The translations under genes were made by a program, and so were the position numbers. A stretch of DNA of 64,000 nt from Lachnospira rogosae (GTDB lineage Bacteria > Bacillota > Clostridia > Lachnospirales > Lachnospiraceae): NCBI RefSeq assembly GCF_040096455.1, contig NZ_JBBMER010000006.1, positions 1-64,000 of the forward strand, in the 5' to 3' direction. Positions 1 through 8,655 of this stretch are shown here, piece by piece. The notes under the pieces were generated by a model. It saw only the letters and a list, made by a program, of their open reading frames with translations, was not told the origin of the DNA and ran no database searches. Position 1 is the stretch's first letter, and each line of letters begins with the position of its first letter.

Positions 1-250
1 AAATATGGTATAATATGACTACTTCGTAGTCACTTAGAAGTTTCTTCGAAACTTCGGATGCGTGGAAAAGCAACGCAAAAATATGGTATAATATGACTAC
101 TTCGTAGTCACTTAGAAGTTTCTTCGAAACTTCGGATGCGTGGAAAAGCAACGCAGAAAATATGGTATAATATGACTACTTCGTAGTCACTTAGAAGTTT
201 CTTCGAAACTTCGGATGCGCTGAAAAGCTGCGCAGAATTTATGATATAAT
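1..250. repeat. Tandem 78-79 bp structured repeat array with promoter-like -10 boxes
   Basis: Three near-identical units follow each other with no unique spacer (period 78, then 79), and the array may continue upstream of the window. Each unit carries an extended -10 box, TGGTATAAT, at 6-14, 84-92 and 163-171. A fourth, TGATATAAT at 242-250, lies in the same register just before the nadC ribosome site. Each unit then has three stem-loops: GACTAC-TTC-GTAGTC (17-31 in unit 1), GAAGTTTC-TTC-GAAACTTC (37-55), and TGCGT/ACGCA closing a 9-nt loop (59-77). In unit 3 the last stem is TGCGC/GCGCA (216-234), a paired change that keeps the stem. No good -35 box is visible. The likely role is a multi-promoter or structured leader for nadC-niaR; the function is inferred. 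Confidence 0.85.
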
Positions 251-263
251 CAGGAGAATAAAT

Positions 264-1121
264 ATGTTTGATAATGTTACTTTAAAATTAAATGCAGATC
301 CATTAATAATCAGTGCGTTAAAGGAAGATATAACAAGTGAAGATGTGTCGACTAACAGTGTTATGCCAGAACCTAAGAAGGGCGAGGTACAGCTTATATG
401 CAAGCAGGATGGAATCATATGCGGACTTCCGATATTTGCAAGGGTATTCACACTTCTTGATGAGAATACAGTTGTTGATTTAAAAGTAAAAGATGGAGAT
501 AAAGTTACTAAGGGAGAGCTTCTTGCAGTTGTAACAGGTGACATAAAAGTGTTATTATGTGGGGAGAGAACAGCACTTAATTACTTACAGAGAATGAGTG
601 GAATTGCTACATATACTAATGAAGTTGCCCAGTGTCTTGAAGGAACAGGTATTAAGCTTCTGGATACAAGAAAGACAACACCTAATAATAGATTGTTTGA
701 GAAGTATGCGGTGAGAGTCGGTGGCGGTAATAACCACAGATACAATCTTACAGATGGTGTGCTTCTTAAGGATAATCATATAGGAGCGGCTGGCGGAGTA
801 GCTAAGGCTGTTAGAATGGCAAAGGAATATGCACCATTTGTAAGAAAAATAGAAATTGAGGTTGAGAATCTTGATATGGTCCGTGAGGCTGTTGAAGCCG
901 GAGCAGATATAATTATGCTTGATAATATGTCACACGATACTATGAAAGAAGCTCTTAATATAATTGACGGTAGGGCAGAGGTTGAAATATCTGGTAATAT
1001 TACCAAAGAGAACCTTGAAAAGTTATCAGGACTTTCTGTTGATTATGTATCAAGCGGAGCACTTACACATTCAGCACCGATTATGGATATATCATTAAAA
1101 AATCTTCACCCAATTGAATAG
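264..1121 (+). CDS. nadC: Nicotinate-nucleotide pyrophosphorylase (carboxylating)
   Basis: Quinolinate phosphoribosyltransferase: quinolinate plus PRPP gives nicotinate mononucleotide, CO2 and PPi, the last step of de novo NAD precursor synthesis. At 285 residues it has the usual family length. The family motifs are present: DTRKTTP near residue 134, GGGNNHRYNL near 152 and LLKDNHI near 167, followed by the EVEN and MLDNM strands of the C-terminal barrel. The ATG at 264 follows AGGAG at 252-256. niaR starts 19 bp downstream, so the two are probably co-transcribed. nadA and nadB are not in the window and may lie upstream. Confidence 0.97.
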   Translation: MFDNVTLKLNADPLIISALKEDITSEDVSTNSVMPEPKKGEVQLICKQDGIICGLPIFARVFTLLDENTVVDLKVKDGDKVTKGELLAVVTGDIKVLLCGERTALNYLQRMSGIATYTNEVAQCLEGTGIKLLDTRKTTPNNRLFEKYAVRVGGGNNHRYNLTDGVLLKDNHIGAAGGVAKAVRMAKEYAPFVRKIEIEVENLDMVREAVEAGADIIMLDNMSHDTMKEALNIIDGRAEVEISGNITKENLEKLSGLSVDYVSSGALTHSAPIMDISLKNLHPIE

Positions 1122-1140
1122 ATGAAAATGGAGAGATAGT

Positions 1141-1689
1141 ATGAACGGAGAACAAAGACGTGAAAAAATAATAGATATTCTTAATAGTAGTAGTAAGCCT
1201 GTTTCGGGAGTTGCACTTGCCAGTATGCTTAATGTGAGCAGACAGGTAATTGTTCAGGATATAGCACTTATAAGAGCTTCTGATAATGAAATATCATCAA
1301 CTAACAGGGGATATGTTATCCGTAAGAAGAATGAACATACAAGAATATTTAAGGTCGTTCATACAGAAGCAGATGTAGAAGCAGAGCTTAACAGTATTGT
1401 TGATATGGGTGGCTGGGTTAAAGATGTGTTCGTATATCACAAAGTATACGGAGTTATTAAGGCAGATCTTAATCTGCACTCAAGGCGTGATATTAAAGAT
1501 TATATGGCAGAGATTGGAAATGGAAAGTCTAATCTGTTAATGAATGTCACATCAGGGTATCATTATCATACAGTGATAGCACCTGATGAGGACACGTTGG
1601 ACATTATTCAGGAGAAGCTTGACAAGCTTGGTTTTCTTGCAAGATTACAGGAGTATGAACCTGTTGATTTCTGGAGCAGTAAAGCGTAA
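1141..1689 (+). CDS. niaR: NiaR-type NAD biosynthesis repressor (HTH_11 + 3H domain)
   Basis: Predicted niacin-responsive transcriptional repressor. Residues about 5-55 form a winged helix-turn-helix (RREKIIDIL...VSRQVIVQDI). Residues about 75-172 form the 3H domain, with its conserved histidines visible in KVVHTE, VYHKVYG, NLHSRRD and GYHYHTV; these bind metal and the niacin ligand in the family. It follows nadC by 19 bp, the arrangement expected for a locally acting, self-regulated repressor. The ATG at 1141 is preceded by GGAGA (1130-1134). I did not identify its operator with certainty; the palindromes in the upstream repeat array are candidates. Confidence 0.9.
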   Translation: MNGEQRREKIIDILNSSSKPVSGVALASMLNVSRQVIVQDIALIRASDNEISSTNRGYVIRKKNEHTRIFKVVHTEADVEAELNSIVDMGGWVKDVFVYHKVYGVIKADLNLHSRRDIKDYMAEIGNGKSNLLMNVTSGYHYHTVIAPDEDTLDIIQEKLDKLGFLARLQEYEPVDFWSSKA

Positions 1690-1772
1690 AATGTGAATTA
1701 GATACTTATTGATGAGTATTATAAGTAACGCAGACTGTATAATGATTAAGGTTATGTGGTTATGGAGGATAT

Positions 1773-2597
1773 ATGGTTAAACTTATTGCACTGGATTTGG
1801 ACAGAACAACACTTACATCGGACGGACACTTATCGGAGGCTAACAAAAGAGCTTTAAGCGGGGCAATTAAAAGAGGTGTCCATGTATGTATTGCCAGCGG
1901 CAGGGCATTTGATACTCTTCCAGAGGAAGTGCTTAATGTACAGGGAATAGAGTATGCAATAACAAGCAATGGTGCAAGTGTATACAGGATTGCAGATAGA
2001 AAATGTATTAAGTCATATATACTAAAACCACAGTCTGTTGATAATGTTCTGTCGGTATGTAAGCAGTACCCTGTTACTTATGAGGCATTTATAAGAGGGT
2101 GTGCATATGCGGCAAAGGAGTATATTGACAATCCTGTAAAGTACGGTGCAACAGAAAATGCGATACAATATGTGCGTTCCACAAGAATATTAAAAGAGGA
2201 TATTATACAATTCATTAATGAGCATAGAAGTGAACTTGATTGTATGGATGTTGTCCTTGATGATGACATTTTAAAGCGTAAGATTATTGATGAACTTTAT
2301 GAGTCTGACAAGGATATATATATTACAAGCTCAGTAAAACAGCTTATAGAAATATCATATAAAGATGCTGGAAAGAGGTCAGGAGTACAATATCTTGCAG
2401 GACTTCTTGGCATAGACAGGAAAGATATTGCGGCATTTGGCGATGCGGATAATGATATTGATATGATACAATTCGCAGGCTACGGTGTTGTTATGGGTAA
2501 TGCAACAGAACATTTAAAGAGCATTGCTGATTATGTGACTAAAAGCAATGATGAAGATGGTGTGGCATATGCTATAGAGAATATATTGTTGAATTAA
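1773..2597 (+). CDS. Cof-type HAD-IIB phosphatase
   Basis: HAD-superfamily hydrolase of the Cof/YidA type, presumably a sugar-phosphate or nucleotide phosphatase in the cytoplasm; the substrate cannot be told from sequence. Motif I is DLDRTTL (residues 8-14), with both aspartates kept but Arg where the family usually has Gly. Motif II is the TSNG segment (near 70), and motif IV is GDADNDIDM near residue 225. The C2-type cap lies between. At 274 residues it has normal length. GGAGG lies 6 bp before the ATG. It stands alone, between niaR and the gltX promoter region. Confidence 0.88.
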   Translation: MVKLIALDLDRTTLTSDGHLSEANKRALSGAIKRGVHVCIASGRAFDTLPEEVLNVQGIEYAITSNGASVYRIADRKCIKSYILKPQSVDNVLSVCKQYPVTYEAFIRGCAYAAKEYIDNPVKYGATENAIQYVRSTRILKEDIIQFINEHRSELDCMDVVLDDDILKRKIIDELYESDKDIYITSSVKQLIEISYKDAGKRSGVQYLAGLLGIDRKDIAAFGDADNDIDMIQFAGYGVVMGNATEHLKSIADYVTKSNDEDGVAYAIENILLN

Positions 2598-2670
2598 AAA
2601 AGTTATGCTGATTTATGTGAATATTTAAATGCCTGTATTTTAATATATCTGTCGAACTATATATATTATA

Positions 2671-2813
2671 TATGCTATATATGATATATAGCATACAAAG
2701 TGTACATAGGAATATATTGTTATATGTCAATGACTATATTAAAAGTGTTGGTGATATGAAATTGATATATATATCAAACATAAGTTGATAAATATCATAA
2801 AAATGTGTAATAT
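2671..2813 (+). promoter_or_regulatory. gltX promoter with two perfect upstream palindromes
   Basis: The 330 bp between the Cof gene and gltX hold no gene. They contain a perfect 12-bp inverted repeat around one base (TATGCTATATAT at 2671-2682, its complement at 2684-2695), and a perfect 16-bp palindrome TTGATATATATATCAA at 2762-2777. A likely sigma-A promoter follows: TTGATA (2785-2790), 17 bp, TAATAT (2808-2813). The -35 itself lies in a second, weaker TTGATA..TATCA palindrome. These look like operator sites for a dimeric regulator; the regulator is unknown. The leader would be about 110 nt. Confidence 0.5.
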
Positions 2814-2927
2814 ATAATATTGGCTGTGGCCGTAATGATATGTGAATGTATAAGCGCATTATAGCATTGTATATAATTATATAATACATAGAAGTTATAT
2901 GAGAATATGCGCAGAAATGAGGATGAA

Positions 2928-4583
2928 ATGGATAATCAGAAATTAGCAGATTTATTATTTCCGGAAGTAGTTAATACTCCTGAATATTATGAAGAGAAAT
3001 TCCCATATAGAAAGCTTCCTAATAAGGCAGAAGTTACACGTATGGCACCAAGTCCAACAGGATTTATTCATCTGGGCAATCTCTATAGTGCACTTGCTGA
3101 TGAGAGAATTGCACACAGAAATGGTGGTGTATTTTATCTTAGAATAGAAGATACAGATGAGAAAAGAAAAGTTGATGGTGCAGTAGAAACAATTATTAAT
3201 GTATTAAGATATTTTGATATTGAATTTGATGAGGGTGCTGGCTTTGATGATACAGACCCAAGAAATGCTTATGGACCATATTTCCAGAGACAGAGAGTTG
3301 AAATATATCATACATATGCTAAGAGTCTTGTAGAAAGAGGACTTGCTTACCCATGCTTTTGTACAGAGGAAGAGCTTGATAAGGTAAGGGCAAAGCAGGA
3401 AGAAGATAAGGTTCTTACAGGTTATTATGGAGAATATGCGACTTGTCGCAACCTCTCTTATGAAGAGGTAGAAGCTAATATTAAGGCTGGCAAGCCATAT
3501 GTATTAAGACTTCGTTCACAGGGAAGCCCTGATAAGGAGATTACATTTGTTGATGCAATCAAGGGAGAGATTAAGCTTCCAGAGAATATACACGACATTG
3601 TGCTTTTAAAGAAAGATGGTATTCCAACATACCATTTTGCACATGCAATTGATGACCATCTTATGAGAACAACTACAGTTGTAAGAGGTGGTGAGTGGCT
3701 TGCATCAGCTCCTATACATTATGAGTTATTCCATTTATTAGGCTTTAAGATGCCGGCTTACGCACATACAGCACATCTTATGAAGTTTGATGAGGAGACA
3801 GGAGGCAAGAGAAAGTTATCTAAGAGAAAAGACCCAGAGCTTTCACTTGATTATTATAGGAAGGACGGATACCATCCATATACAATGAAGGTATATCTTC
3901 TTACGCTTCTTAATTCTAACTTTGAAGAGTGGCACGAGAAGTTCCCGGACAAGGATATCAATGAGTTCCCATTCTCAGTAGAGAAGATGAACCAGTCAGG
4001 TGCACTCTTTGATAAGGATAAGCTTCATAATATATGTAAGAATGAATTATCTAAGCTTTCAGAAGAAGAACTTTACGATTTCCTTTATGACTGGGCTAAG
4101 GAGAATGAACCAGAAAATGTAGAGAAATGGTTCGGCGATAGAGAAAAGATGTTACAAATTCTCCGCCTTTATATGGGTGTCGGTGCTAAGAGAAGAAGAA
4201 AAGATTTAATGTATGCAAAGCAGATATTTGAACTTATCTCTTATTTCTTTGACGGTGAGTCAGCAGAGGAAATGGACGAATTCAAGCTTGATGAAGATAT
4301 GGTAAGTAAGATACTAAAGAGTTATCTTGCAAAGTATGACCATAATGATGATAATTCAGTATGGTTTAACAAGCTTAAGGAGATAGCAGATGAGCACGGC
4401 TTTGCTTCAGATATGAAGGCTTACAAGGCTAATCCAGAGAATTTCAAGGGAAATGTATCTGATATAGCTGAAGCTGTAAGGATTGCAGTTACAGGACGTG
4501 CCAATACACCTGACCTTTGGACAATAGTTCATATTATGGGTGAGGAGCAGATGACAGAAAGAATTAAAAAGCATATTAAGTAA
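2928..4583 (+). CDS. gltX: Glutamate--tRNA ligase
   Basis: Class I glutamyl-tRNA synthetase charging tRNA-Glu (possibly also tRNA-Gln in organisms lacking GlnRS). The HIGH-type motif is PSPTGFIHLGNL near residue 41, the KMSKS-type motif is KLSKRKDP near 297, and the LRIEDTD glutamate-site segment is intact. I chose the ATG at 2928 (MDNQKLADLLFP) over an in-frame ATG at 2907. The former has a TGAGGA ribosome site 5-6 bp upstream, and LADLLFP near the N terminus is typical of this long (about 550 residue) Lachnospiraceae form. Transcription probably starts from the promoter at 2785-2813. Confidence 0.93.
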   Translation: MDNQKLADLLFPEVVNTPEYYEEKFPYRKLPNKAEVTRMAPSPTGFIHLGNLYSALADERIAHRNGGVFYLRIEDTDEKRKVDGAVETIINVLRYFDIEFDEGAGFDDTDPRNAYGPYFQRQRVEIYHTYAKSLVERGLAYPCFCTEEELDKVRAKQEEDKVLTGYYGEYATCRNLSYEEVEANIKAGKPYVLRLRSQGSPDKEITFVDAIKGEIKLPENIHDIVLLKKDGIPTYHFAHAIDDHLMRTTTVVRGGEWLASAPIHYELFHLLGFKMPAYAHTAHLMKFDEETGGKRKLSKRKDPELSLDYYRKDGYHPYTMKVYLLTLLNSNFEEWHEKFPDKDINEFPFSVEKMNQSGALFDKDKLHNICKNELSKLSEEELYDFLYDWAKENEPENVEKWFGDREKMLQILRLYMGVGAKRRRKDLMYAKQIFELISYFFDGESAEEMDEFKLDEDMVSKILKSYLAKYDHNDDNSVWFNKLKEIADEHGFASDMKAYKANPENFKGNVSDIAEAVRIAVTGRANTPDLWTIVHIMGEEQMTERIKKHIK

Positions 4584-4703
4584 TCCTATATAAGCAGATT
4601 AATAAACTGGGGAATTGATATACAAAAAGAATATTATACAAGTAGATTAATATACCAAAGAATTAATATGTGGACAGAACAATATGCAGGAATGGAGATT
4701 AAT

Positions 4704-5186
4704 ATGTCTAGAGAAGATGAAGGACTTAAGCAGTTAGGCAATAAGACGAAGTATAGTATGGATTATGCACCAGGAGTGCTTGAAACATTTGAGAACAAAC
4801 ATCCGGACAATGATTATTTTGTAAAGTTTAATTGTCCTGAGTTTACAAGTCTTTGTCCTATAACAGGCCAGCCTGATTTTGCAACAATATATATATCATA
4901 TATTCCTGATAAGCTTATGGTTGAATCAAAGTCACTTAAATTATATCTGTTCAGTTTCAGAAATCATGGTGATTTCCATGAGGACTGTGTGAATATAATT
5001 ATGAAGGATTTAATCAGGCTTATGCAGCCAAGATATATAGAAGTGTGGGGCAAGTTCACTCCACGAGGAGGAATATCAATTGACCCATATTGCAATTATG
5101 GCAAGGAAGGAACTGCATTTGAGGATATGGCAAAGCAGAGACTTTTATGGCACGATATGAATCCTGAAAAGGTTGATAACAGATGA
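4704..5186 (+). CDS. queF: NADPH-dependent 7-cyano-7-deazaguanine reductase
   Basis: Reduces preQ0 to preQ1 in queuosine synthesis. The short YkvM-type form (160 residues) has the catalytic cysteine in CPITGQPDF (near residue 52), the family motif ESKSLKLYLFSF (near 74) and the following HGDFHE. The ATG at 4704 is preceded by GGAG at 4693-4696. An in-frame ATG at 4668 has no ribosome site. The other queuosine genes (queC, queD, queE) are not in the window. A 17-bp inverted repeat begins 5 bp after the stop. Confidence 0.95.
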   Translation: MSREDEGLKQLGNKTKYSMDYAPGVLETFENKHPDNDYFVKFNCPEFTSLCPITGQPDFATIYISYIPDKLMVESKSLKLYLFSFRNHGDFHEDCVNIIMKDLIRLMQPRYIEVWGKFTPRGGISIDPYCNYGKEGTAFEDMAKQRLLWHDMNPEKVDNR

Positions 5187-5190
5187 TGTA

Positions 5191-5270
5191 AAGCTGGAAG
5201 TATATGCTTAATATAGCGCAATTTTATTTAATTAATAAGTCTGCGTAATATTGGCATATACTTCCAGCTT
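5191..5270. repeat. Long inverted repeat after queF
   Basis: AAGCTGGAAGTATATGC (5191-5207) is repeated exactly as its reverse complement at 5254-5270, a 17-bp perfect stem. The 46-nt interior also pairs in part (AATAT and GCGCA against TGCG and AATATT), so the whole could fold as a long imperfect hairpin. No strong T-tract follows. It may be the queF terminator or mRNA stabiliser, or a small mobile inverted-repeat element. The rest of the 305-bp gap up to the chemoreceptor is AT-rich and holds its promoter. Confidence 0.65.
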
Positions 5271-5399
5271 GTTTCTTAATTATGTGTTTATTTCAAGTTT
5301 CAAGTTGCTTCAAAATGTATAAATTTGGGATTATTAACCTGCGATTTTAAAGATAATTTAACAATATTTAACAAATTTTAGTAAAACTTAATAAATGGA

Positions 5400-5428
5400 T
5401 TGATATTGTAAATACATAGTGATAATAT
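5400..5428 (+). promoter_or_regulatory. Promoter of the chemoreceptor gene
   Basis: TTGATA (5400-5405), 17 bp, TAATAT (5423-5428): a good sigma-A match, about 64 bp before the start codon. I looked for a sigma-D (motility) promoter and found none convincing. Confidence 0.5.
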
Positions 5429-5491
5429 ATATTTAAATATTTAAGATACGATCAATTGAATATTTAATGTGTAGAAGAACGGAGGAATAAT

Positions 5492-7627
5492 ATGAGCAAG
5501 GAACACACAGAGAAAAATGCTGCAGTCGAGGGGTTCAAAAATAAACAACTGACCTATAAGATTTCAGTAGCAGTGGGTATATTATTAGTTGCCTGCCTTA
5601 CGGTTATGATTGCAATTAGTGCAACAATTGCAGCTAAGTTTATGAATAGTAGTATAAGTGGTGAGTTTGATGGAATTGCACAGCAGAATGGTGTATCAGT
5701 ACAGGAGGTACTTGACAGAGCCTCAGATGTTGCTAATATTCTTCAGAATTATATTACGGAACGTTATGATGATTATGCTAAGACCGGATATACTGGAGAG
5801 ACAGTTAAGAGTGAAGTATATGATGTACAGTTACAGAAGATGAACAAAGAGATTGAGCAGTTTATGATCAGCGTAGCCAATACATCTGTAACATCAAGTG
5901 AAAGCATTGCAGGTGTTGGTGTATTCTTTGAGCCTAATGCTTTTGACCCTGCTATTAAAGATTATACAATCTATGTAAGTGAATCAGATGCACAGAGTGG
6001 AAAGGTACAAAGCTATGGTGAGTATTCAAGCTATGGTTCAAAGGACTATTACAAGAATGCAGCAGCTTCACAGCAGAGCAGCTTTACAAGTCCATATAAG
6101 GATCAGGGCATCAATATGGTAAGTGCCTCTTTTCCAATTGTATATCATGGTAAGACACAGGGTGTAATTCTTGTAGATATTAATGTTGATACATTCAGCG
6201 GACTCCGTTCAACAGACGATAAGTACAATACAATGTATGTAGATGTACTTATGGGTGATGGTACATTTGTATATGACAGCGAATCAGATGAATATGTTGG
6301 AAAGAAGTTAAGCGATGTTTTACCGGCTAAAGAATATGCCAAGATACAAAAGGGCATTGATACAGGAAGCAGTTTCAGTGTAACAACTAAGAAGGATGAT
6401 GGTTCTAAGGTTGAAAGATATTATGCACCTATTAAAGCTGTTAATCAGACCTGGTGGGCAGCAAGTGCATTAAATAAGACAGATCTTGAGCGTAATACGA
6501 TTATTCTTGTAGTGTTTATGATTGTTATTTCGATTATAACTTTAGTAATTATAATTGTTATCAGCAATAAGCTTATTAAGAAGTACATTAAGCCTATAGA
6601 TGATGTAGTTGCAGTAGCGGACCAGCTTGCGATGGGAGATTTCTCAGTTAATATTAAGAAGAATTATAATGATGAAATTGGTCAGCTTGCTGAGAAGTTT
6701 GATAATATGGCGGGAAGATTAAGTGCAATAATTAAAGACCTAACACGAGGTTTAAAAGAGATGGCAGGTGGTAACTTTAATATATCACCTAATGTAGAAC
6801 ACATCGGTGACTTTAAGGACATTGAAGTTGCTTTAGTAAAAGTTATAACAGATCTTTCATCAACTCTTTCAGAGATTAATGGTGTTGCAGATATGGTAGC
6901 TTCCAATGCAAGCCAGCTTTCAGATGGTGCACAGGCAATTACTGAGGGTGCAACGGATCAGGCAAGTTCAGTACAGGAATTACAGAGTACAATTGCTAAT
7001 GTAGCTGATCAGGTTGATATGAATGCACATAATGCTAATAAGGCTAATGAAATGGCTAAAGCTGTTGGTGACCAGATTATTGAAAGTAATAATCAGGTAC
7101 AGCAGATAGTTCACGCTATGGAAGTTATCACAGAGAATTCTAAGCATATCAGCAGTATTATTAATACAATTGATGAGATTGCCTCAAGTACTAACCTTCT
7201 TGCACTTAACGCTTCGATTGAAGCTGCAAGAGCAGGTGAAGAAGGAAGAGGCTTCGCAGTTGTTGCAACACAGGTTGGTAATCTTGCAGCACAGAGTGCA
7301 GATGCAGCTAAGAGCTCTGGTGAACTTATAGTTCAGGCAATTAATGCAGTTGAAGAGGGCAAGGGAATGGTTGATGATGCAGCTGCTAAGCTTATGGAGT
7401 CAGTTGAGAAGACTAAAGAACTTGTTGAGAATATCGAGCAGATTTCAGTTGCTTCAGAACAGCAGGCTGAATCATTAAAGCAGGTATCAGAAGCAGCAAG
7501 CCAGATAGCAGCTGTAGTAGAAGAGAATACAGCTATGGCTGAGGAAAGTTCTGCAAGCAGTGAGGAACTTGCTTCACAGGCGGACAGATTAAAAGAATTA
7601 GTTAGTGCATTTAAGCTTATGAAGTAA
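5492..7627 (+). CDS. Methyl-accepting chemotaxis protein (dCache sensor)
   Basis: Transmembrane chemoreceptor that signals to CheA/CheW. The 711 residues are laid out as TM1 (about 24-50), an extracellular region of about 280 residues of the dCache_1 type, TM2 (about 333-358), a HAMP domain (about 360-415), a second HAMP-like stretch, and a C-terminal coiled-coil signalling domain. The conserved hairpin tip is IDEIASSTNLLALNASIEAA (near 560-580), followed by ARAGEEGRGFAVVA. AACGGAGG lies ahead of the ATG. It is monocistronic: its own promoter upstream and an intrinsic terminator 12 bp after the stop. The ligand is unknown. Confidence 0.94.
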   Translation: MSKEHTEKNAAVEGFKNKQLTYKISVAVGILLVACLTVMIAISATIAAKFMNSSISGEFDGIAQQNGVSVQEVLDRASDVANILQNYITERYDDYAKTGYTGETVKSEVYDVQLQKMNKEIEQFMISVANTSVTSSESIAGVGVFFEPNAFDPAIKDYTIYVSESDAQSGKVQSYGEYSSYGSKDYYKNAAASQQSSFTSPYKDQGINMVSASFPIVYHGKTQGVILVDINVDTFSGLRSTDDKYNTMYVDVLMGDGTFVYDSESDEYVGKKLSDVLPAKEYAKIQKGIDTGSSFSVTTKKDDGSKVERYYAPIKAVNQTWWAASALNKTDLERNTIILVVFMIVISIITLVIIIVISNKLIKKYIKPIDDVVAVADQLAMGDFSVNIKKNYNDEIGQLAEKFDNMAGRLSAIIKDLTRGLKEMAGGNFNISPNVEHIGDFKDIEVALVKVITDLSSTLSEINGVADMVASNASQLSDGAQAITEGATDQASSVQELQSTIANVADQVDMNAHNANKANEMAKAVGDQIIESNNQVQQIVHAMEVITENSKHISSIINTIDEIASSTNLLALNASIEAARAGEEGRGFAVVATQVGNLAAQSADAAKSSGELIVQAINAVEEGKGMVDDAAAKLMESVEKTKELVENIEQISVASEQQAESLKQVSEAASQIAAVVEENTAMAEESSASSEELASQADRLKELVSAFKLMK

Positions 7628-7638
7628 TATAAAAAGCT

Positions 7639-7678
7639 GCCACTTTTAGCGGATTGACCGTTAAAAGTGGCTTTTTTT
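7639..7678 (+). terminator. Rho-independent terminator after the chemoreceptor
   Basis: GCCACTTTTAgcGG (7639-7652) pairs with CCgtTAAAAGTGGC (7658-7671), and seven T follow. Confidence 0.92.
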
Positions 7679-7836
7679 ATGTCCTTGCACAGTATTTTTT
7701 TGATTAATTATGTGATTAGATATTGATTTCTATGATAAATGGTTATATTATATATATAACGTAGTAATCAATACTATGTAATATGAAGATAATTACAGCA
7801 CATATTAAGAAAGCGTGTGCAGAAAAGAGGATTATT

Positions 7837-8526
7837 ATGGAAAAGATTAAGAAAAATGTATCTAACATAAAGATAAAAGACCCAGGAAGTGCAATAACAC
7901 ATTTTATAGCAATGCTTATGGCGTTATTTGCTGCAACACCGCTTATAATTAAGGCATTGTCAGCACCTGATACAATACATGTTATTTCACTTTCAATATT
8001 TATAGGAACAATGATTTTGCTGTATGCTGCAAGTACAACTTATCATACAGTTAATGCAACACCTGGAATTAATAAAATATTAAAGAAGTTAGACCATTGT
8101 ATGATATCGGTTATGATAGCAGGTTCCTATACTCCTGTATGCTTAGTTGTCCTTCATAACAAGACAGGATATGCACTGTTAGCACTAGTATGGGGAATTG
8201 CAATAGTTGGTATTATCTTTAAATTATGCTGGGTAACCTGTCCTAAGTGGGTATCATCAGTTCTTTATATTGTTATGGGCTGGGCGTGTGTATTATCATT
8301 TACACAGATAATAAATGCACTTCCAACAGCGGCATTTGCGTGGTTGTTAGCAGGTGGAATAATATATACAATCGGTGGCGTCATATATGCACTTAAGCTT
8401 AAGGTTTTTAATGCCAACCATAAGTATTTTGGTTCTCACGAGATATTTCATCTGTTTGTTATGGCAGGAAGCATATGCCACTTTATTATGATGTTTAATT
8501 ATGTGGCTGTAATGCCTTTAAAGTAG
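7837..8526 (+). CDS. Hemolysin III / YqfA family membrane protein
   Basis: Seven-helix membrane protein of the HlyIII/PAQR superfamily. The family signature is present: a serine and histidines near the first helices (STTYHTVN), an aspartate-histidine pair (KLDHCMISVMIAGSYTP), and SHEIFHLFVMAGSICHF near the C terminus. These residues form a metal site in PAQR relatives. True haemolytic activity is not implied; bacterial YqfA acts in membrane homeostasis. I chose the ATG at 7837 (MEKIKKN, 229 residues), which follows AGAGG at 7825-7829. An in-frame ATG at 7783 has no ribosome site. Confidence 0.88.
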   Translation: MEKIKKNVSNIKIKDPGSAITHFIAMLMALFAATPLIIKALSAPDTIHVISLSIFIGTMILLYAASTTYHTVNATPGINKILKKLDHCMISVMIAGSYTPVCLVVLHNKTGYALLALVWGIAIVGIIFKLCWVTCPKWVSSVLYIVMGWACVLSFTQIINALPTAAFAWLLAGGIIYTIGGVIYALKLKVFNANHKYFGSHEIFHLFVMAGSICHFIMMFNYVAVMPLK

Positions 8527-8587
8527 TAAGTTCTTTTAAAAATACACACAAATTATGGAAATAGAATTTTATATGTGTTATCCTCTA

Positions 8588-8623
8588 TAATCGGGTCTGT
8601 AACTATTGTTGCAGACCCGATTA
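8588..8623 (+). promoter_or_regulatory. Leader hairpin upstream of the formate/nitrite transporter
   Basis: TAATCGGGTCTG (8588-8599) and CAGACCCGATTA (8612-8623) form a perfect 12-bp stem with a 12-nt loop. It ends 20 bp before the GGAGG of the transporter gene and is not followed by a T-run. It could be the end of the upstream transcript or a leader structure affecting translation. I do not recognise a known riboswitch. Confidence 0.5.
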
Positions 8624-8655
8624 CAGGTTGTCAGACCAACGAACGGAGGATTAAT

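Noticed and set aside
1..250. CRISPR array
   Set aside because: The repeated unit fills the whole period; there are no unique spacers between copies, and no cas genes are in the window.
2598..2927. T-box leader for gltX
   Set aside because: No T-box sequence, specifier stem or terminator is visible; palindromes and a plain promoter explain the gap better.
5281..5491. Sigma-D (motility) promoter for the chemoreceptor
   Set aside because: No TAAA / CGATA pair at the right spacing; a sigma-A promoter at 5400-5428 fits.
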